From contig CAJTTS010000035.1 of NCBI GenBank assembly GCA_910579155.1, positions 1 to 31,439 of the forward strand: 31,439 nt of DNA, read 5' to 3'. This DNA comes from an uncultured Oscillospiraceae bacterium (lineage in GTDB: Bacteria; Bacillota_A; Clostridia; Oscillospirales; Oscillospiraceae). Of this stretch, positions 28,973 to 31,439 are shown piece by piece. The position numbers and the translations under genes are program-made. The notes under the pieces were generated by a model. That model was given only the letters and a program-made list of their open reading frames with translations. It was not told the DNA's origin and made no database searches. Each line of letters starts with the position of its first letter. The stretch's first letter is position 1.

Positions 28973-29731
28973 ATGTTTTTTGCAAATAACGCACTCGGTC
29001 AAAAAATCCACATAGATGATGCAGAAACTGGGCTACCTTATTTCTGTCCTGCCTGCAGAGATGCAATGATACAAAAGCGAGGTAATATAAATGCGCATCA
29101 CTTTGCGCATAAAACTGGAAAAGGATGCGATCCGTGGTATTCTGAGAAATTATCACCGTGGCATATAAAAATGCAAAATCATTTTGACAGAGTGGTTCAG
29201 GAAACCGTCGTCTGGAACGAAATGCATACTGAATACCATGTTGCAGACATTGTGCTACAGTCAGGTGATAAAAAATATGTCATTGAGTTTCAGCACTCGC
29301 CAATTTCGCAAAAAGAATTTATATCCCGCACAAAATTTTATCTGGGCTGCGGCTACACAATAATATGGGTTTTTGACTTTTGCGAGTGCAAATCCCAAAA
29401 AACGATTTTTGTTTCTGAATATAATAATGGCATAATGCATTTGGCGTGGCCGGGAAAAGATCGGGTCAAATTTTTAGATAACATAAATTTTACCTCCGTC
29501 AATGACGGTCTGTACATATTCTTTTACATAAACGCGGGCATGGGAAAAATACGATTACATGATCCAGAAGGATATTATCCATGGAAAACATGGGAGTATA
29601 TAGACCCATTCTCATTGCACTCATGCTTCGCCTTGCTATACCTGGACATATTTGATAATACAAAGGACTTCTTTGCAGAGTACTTTTCTGAAGAAAACTT
29701 CTTTCGTACGGTTAAGCGCCTAGGAAAATAA
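28973..29731 (+). CDS. CoiA-like nuclease (competence protein CoiA family)
   Basis: This 252-residue protein matches the CoiA family: an N-terminal zinc-binding part (Cys25-x2-Cys28 and HHFAH at 42-46) followed by a PD-(D/E)XK-like nuclease core with Asp92 (ADIVL), Glu105 and Gln107 (VIEFQHS), then EFISRTKFY and IIWVFDF. CoiA proteins are linked to recombination of incoming DNA, but related proteins also occur on mobile elements. No other competence gene is here, so a role in the island is more likely. I chose the ATG at 28973 with GGGAG 10 bases upstream; a long open frame before it overlaps the KilA-N gene. The DNA is AT-rich, unlike the GC-rich chromosome to the left. Confidence 0.78.
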   Translation: MFFANNALGQKIHIDDAETGLPYFCPACRDAMIQKRGNINAHHFAHKTGKGCDPWYSEKLSPWHIKMQNHFDRVVQETVVWNEMHTEYHVADIVLQSGDKKYVIEFQHSPISQKEFISRTKFYLGCGYTIIWVFDFCECKSQKTIFVSEYNNGIMHLAWPGKDRVKFLDNINFTSVNDGLYIFFYINAGMGKIRLHDPEGYYPWKTWEYIDPFSLHSCFALLYLDIFDNTKDFFAEYFSEENFFRTVKRLGK

Positions 29732-29902
29732 TGTGAACCGATAAAGCCAATTCACACAAGTTAATGCAGTAAGTTCTGCCTTTACTCAGTTCCTCATCGC
29801 ATCCCTTTTAGGTATTGTGAACATATACATTACTTCAAGGATAGAGTTCATTTGAATACATATATCTACAAACTGTAAGTGTTGGCAAAGGAGACGATTG
29901 AT

Positions 29903-31264
29903 ATGCGGGAACATACGGATATGGATCGACATATTCTGGGAGAGTTTCAGATTGGTGAGGAAAGCCTGCTTGGAGAAATTATATACAACAACGAAAGTGG
30001 AATAATTTGGCTAAAGCTTGAGCAAGAAGTCCCTAAAGGAATCGGGAAGTCCTATGGTTCTATCCCTCTGATTGTAGGAAAGTTACTTACGGGAACCTTC
30101 ATTTCTCTGTATCAAAACAAGTGTATCAAAAATCATACGCAGCAGTTTTCTTACCAAACTGTAATCTTTCAGTCACGCTATATGATATTAGGCCCCACAC
30201 AAGGAAAATATAACCGACTCACCTGCGAATTAGAAAATGGACTACAATGGAGCGGACTTTCTCAAGTTGATATGTCTGAATTCCCTACTGTTAAATTTAA
30301 GGGACTTGGAGAACATATATACCACTGGTTTAATGCAAAAATCAAGTTTTCAACCTCATTATCAAACGATTTATTTGGCTTTCCGCGCAAAGAAATCAGT
30401 CGTACCATTGAGCGGCTAACCATGGAGATCGAATCCGAGGAGAAACAAGATGTTGCCTTTTTTGTGGGGGTAAGAGATAAAGTTATCTCGCTCATTTCTT
30501 TTGCCATTAAGGATAATATTAATATTGAGCATCAATTTTTTACCGATTTTGATGACTATGATATGATCAATGGGCAAATCAACTATTCAGAAAGAGCTTT
30601 TTACTCGTCAGAACCACGCTACCAAATTTTTGATGTGCATTTATATGATTACAATTTTACTCTGCAGCATCTATCTGATACTGCAGATATTCAAGATGCT
30701 TTAACGAAATTGGAACCAATATTTAATTTGTACTTATCATTATTTAGATACCGGCATATGCCGCCAGAAATGATCTTTCTAAATATGGTACAAGCTCTGG
30801 AAACCTTCCATTCTCGGTTTTTTTATAATGACAAAAAAGAAAAATATATTGAATCAGTATATGAGCGGTTTGGTCGAAATCCGAATTTTAATCATATTGA
30901 AAAGCTGTTGCTAAGCGACTCTCAAATGGATAAAAACTGCAATTACATCATTTTAGTGTCCAGGTTAAACGACTTACTCATTGGACAGTTTAACGGACTT
31001 TTTTCTAATTTTTATATGTCCGAAAATCCCTATGCTCAACGTATTGCAGATACCCGCCACTACTATACACATTATGGGAAAAGCAAAGAAGCAAAAGCAT
31101 TTAAGGGCGAGGATCTTCTCGAGGCTATCTATATCCTCCGCTTACTGTTGGAATATTATATCTGCCAGGTATTGAAAGTTGATATCGAAGACGTTACCCG
31201 AGAGAAGCTTGCAACCATCCAAAGGAATATGGTTGAAAAGCGGAATTTTTTAAGCACTGTGTAG
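29903..31264 (+). CDS. apeA: ApeA-type anti-phage HEPN protein
   Basis: This 453-residue protein has the layout of ApeA: an N-terminal all-beta ApeA_NTD1-like region (about 1-290: GEFQIGEESLLGEI, then VFQSRYMILGP-type strands) and a C-terminal helical HEPN domain (about 300-440). The HEPN RNase motif R-x4-H is present at Arg385 to His390 (RHYYTH), followed by a helix rich in Leu and Tyr (LLEAIYILRLLLEYYICQVL). HEPN nucleases cut RNA, often tRNA, to block phage growth; ApeA is a one-gene defence system. AAAGGAG lies 9 bases before the ATG. It is the last gene of the AT-rich island and ends in a strong hairpin. Its trigger is unknown. Confidence 0.8.
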   Translation: MREHTDMDRHILGEFQIGEESLLGEIIYNNESGIIWLKLEQEVPKGIGKSYGSIPLIVGKLLTGTFISLYQNKCIKNHTQQFSYQTVIFQSRYMILGPTQGKYNRLTCELENGLQWSGLSQVDMSEFPTVKFKGLGEHIYHWFNAKIKFSTSLSNDLFGFPRKEISRTIERLTMEIESEEKQDVAFFVGVRDKVISLISFAIKDNINIEHQFFTDFDDYDMINGQINYSERAFYSSEPRYQIFDVHLYDYNFTLQHLSDTADIQDALTKLEPIFNLYLSLFRYRHMPPEMIFLNMVQALETFHSRFFYNDKKEKYIESVYERFGRNPNFNHIEKLLLSDSQMDKNCNYIILVSRLNDLLIGQFNGLFSNFYMSENPYAQRIADTRHYYTHYGKSKEAKAFKGEDLLEAIYILRLLLEYYICQVLKVDIEDVTREKLATIQRNMVEKRNFLSTV

Positions 31265-31367
31265 TCCGGCTATGCCCGATATATGCAAGAAAAGCTCTGA
31301 ATCCGTTGCGTCGCATGTTGCGCTGCAACGCTTTCCAAAAAAGCATTTTTGCCACATTGAGCCAGAT

Positions 31368-31405
31368 ATCGACAGGTTTCGACAAGAAGCCTGTCGATTT
31401 ATTTT
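31368..31405 (+). terminator. Terminator after apeA
   Basis: A 9-bp stem ATCGACAGG with CCTGTCGAT (31368-31376 and 31390-31398) is followed by TTATTTT. It lies about 100 bases past the apeA stop. Nothing else was recognised between 31265 and the window end, apart from a possible ribosome site in the last bases. Confidence 0.75.
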
Positions 31406-31439
31406 GCGGTTTCCGATCCGGCGACAAGGAGAATGTGCG

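Noticed and set aside
31194..31427. A minus-strand open frame of 77 codons at the right end
   Set aside because: It begins with a TTG without a ribosome site, overlaps the 3' end of apeA and its terminator, and shows no family features.
31423..31439. An AAGGAG motif in the last bases, perhaps the ribosome site of a gene beyond the window
   Set aside because: The start codon would lie at or beyond the edge: an ATG 2 bases after the motif is too close, so nothing can be called without more sequence.

Overview
The window is bacterial chromosome from a GC-rich member of the class Clostridia. Its best fit is an Oscillospiraceae / Flavonifractor-like gut anaerobe. That placement is inference from gene families, sigma-A-type TTGACA/TATAAT promoters, strong GGAGG ribosome sites, a T-box leader and a strongly GC-biased third codon position; no taxonomic marker was compared. 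From the start to about 27.3 kb the sequence is uniformly GC-rich. After the tRNA-Ser gene at 27379-27467 it turns visibly AT-rich and looks acquired.

Layout. (1) 1-1030, minus strand: rplM-rpsI ribosomal operon with promoter, leader hairpin and terminator. (2) 1146-1910: a TtcA-family tRNA thiolase. (3) 2005-6513, minus: a MarR-type repressor overlapping two ABC exporter half-transporters that look like an asymmetric heterodimer, with a palindromic operator. (4) 6597-7178: a small ribbon-helix-helix gene divergent from a small unknown gene, with inverted repeats between them. (5) 7197-10465, minus: methionine importer metN-metI from one promoter, then metQ behind its own promoter and T-box leader. 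(6) 10503-11558: two small membrane-protein genes, one apparently an HTH regulator with most of its HTH deleted. (7) 11711-13954: pseudouridine catabolism, psuK (with fused DNA-binding domain) and psuG. (8) 13962-14924, minus: DUF6442-like membrane protein, Xre regulator and small membrane protein behind a promoter carrying three copies of one palindrome. (9) 14940-15151: a large foldback repeat. (10) 15191-17382: DUF1643 protein, aromatic-acid-exporter-like protein, and sfsA with an in-frame palindromic insertion. (11) 17384-18946: a 520-residue orphan. (12) 19081-27301: a truncated VOC gene fragment, then a tight five-gene operon of SWIM zinc-finger protein, HEAT-repeat protein, MoxR-type AAA+ ATPase, DUF5682 protein and VWA protein. 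(13) 27311-27517: tRNA-Ser(CGA). (14) 27664-31405: accessory island with a catalytic-domain-less serine recombinase, a frameshifted KilA-N gene, a CoiA-like nuclease and an ApeA-type HEPN protein.

How the genes work together. The left half is mostly core metabolism and transport with readable local regulation (MarR operator, T-box, Xre palindromes, a palindrome at psuK). The right third carries the most unusual content. The SWIM/HEAT/AAA+/DUF5682/VWA operon resembles the poorly understood yehLMPQ-type MoxR clusters: an ATPase remodeller with a MIDAS adaptor and three partners of unknown role. It sits directly beside a tRNA-linked island that carries an ApeA-like anti-phage RNase candidate. 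No CRISPR array, rRNA gene or complete insertion sequence was seen.
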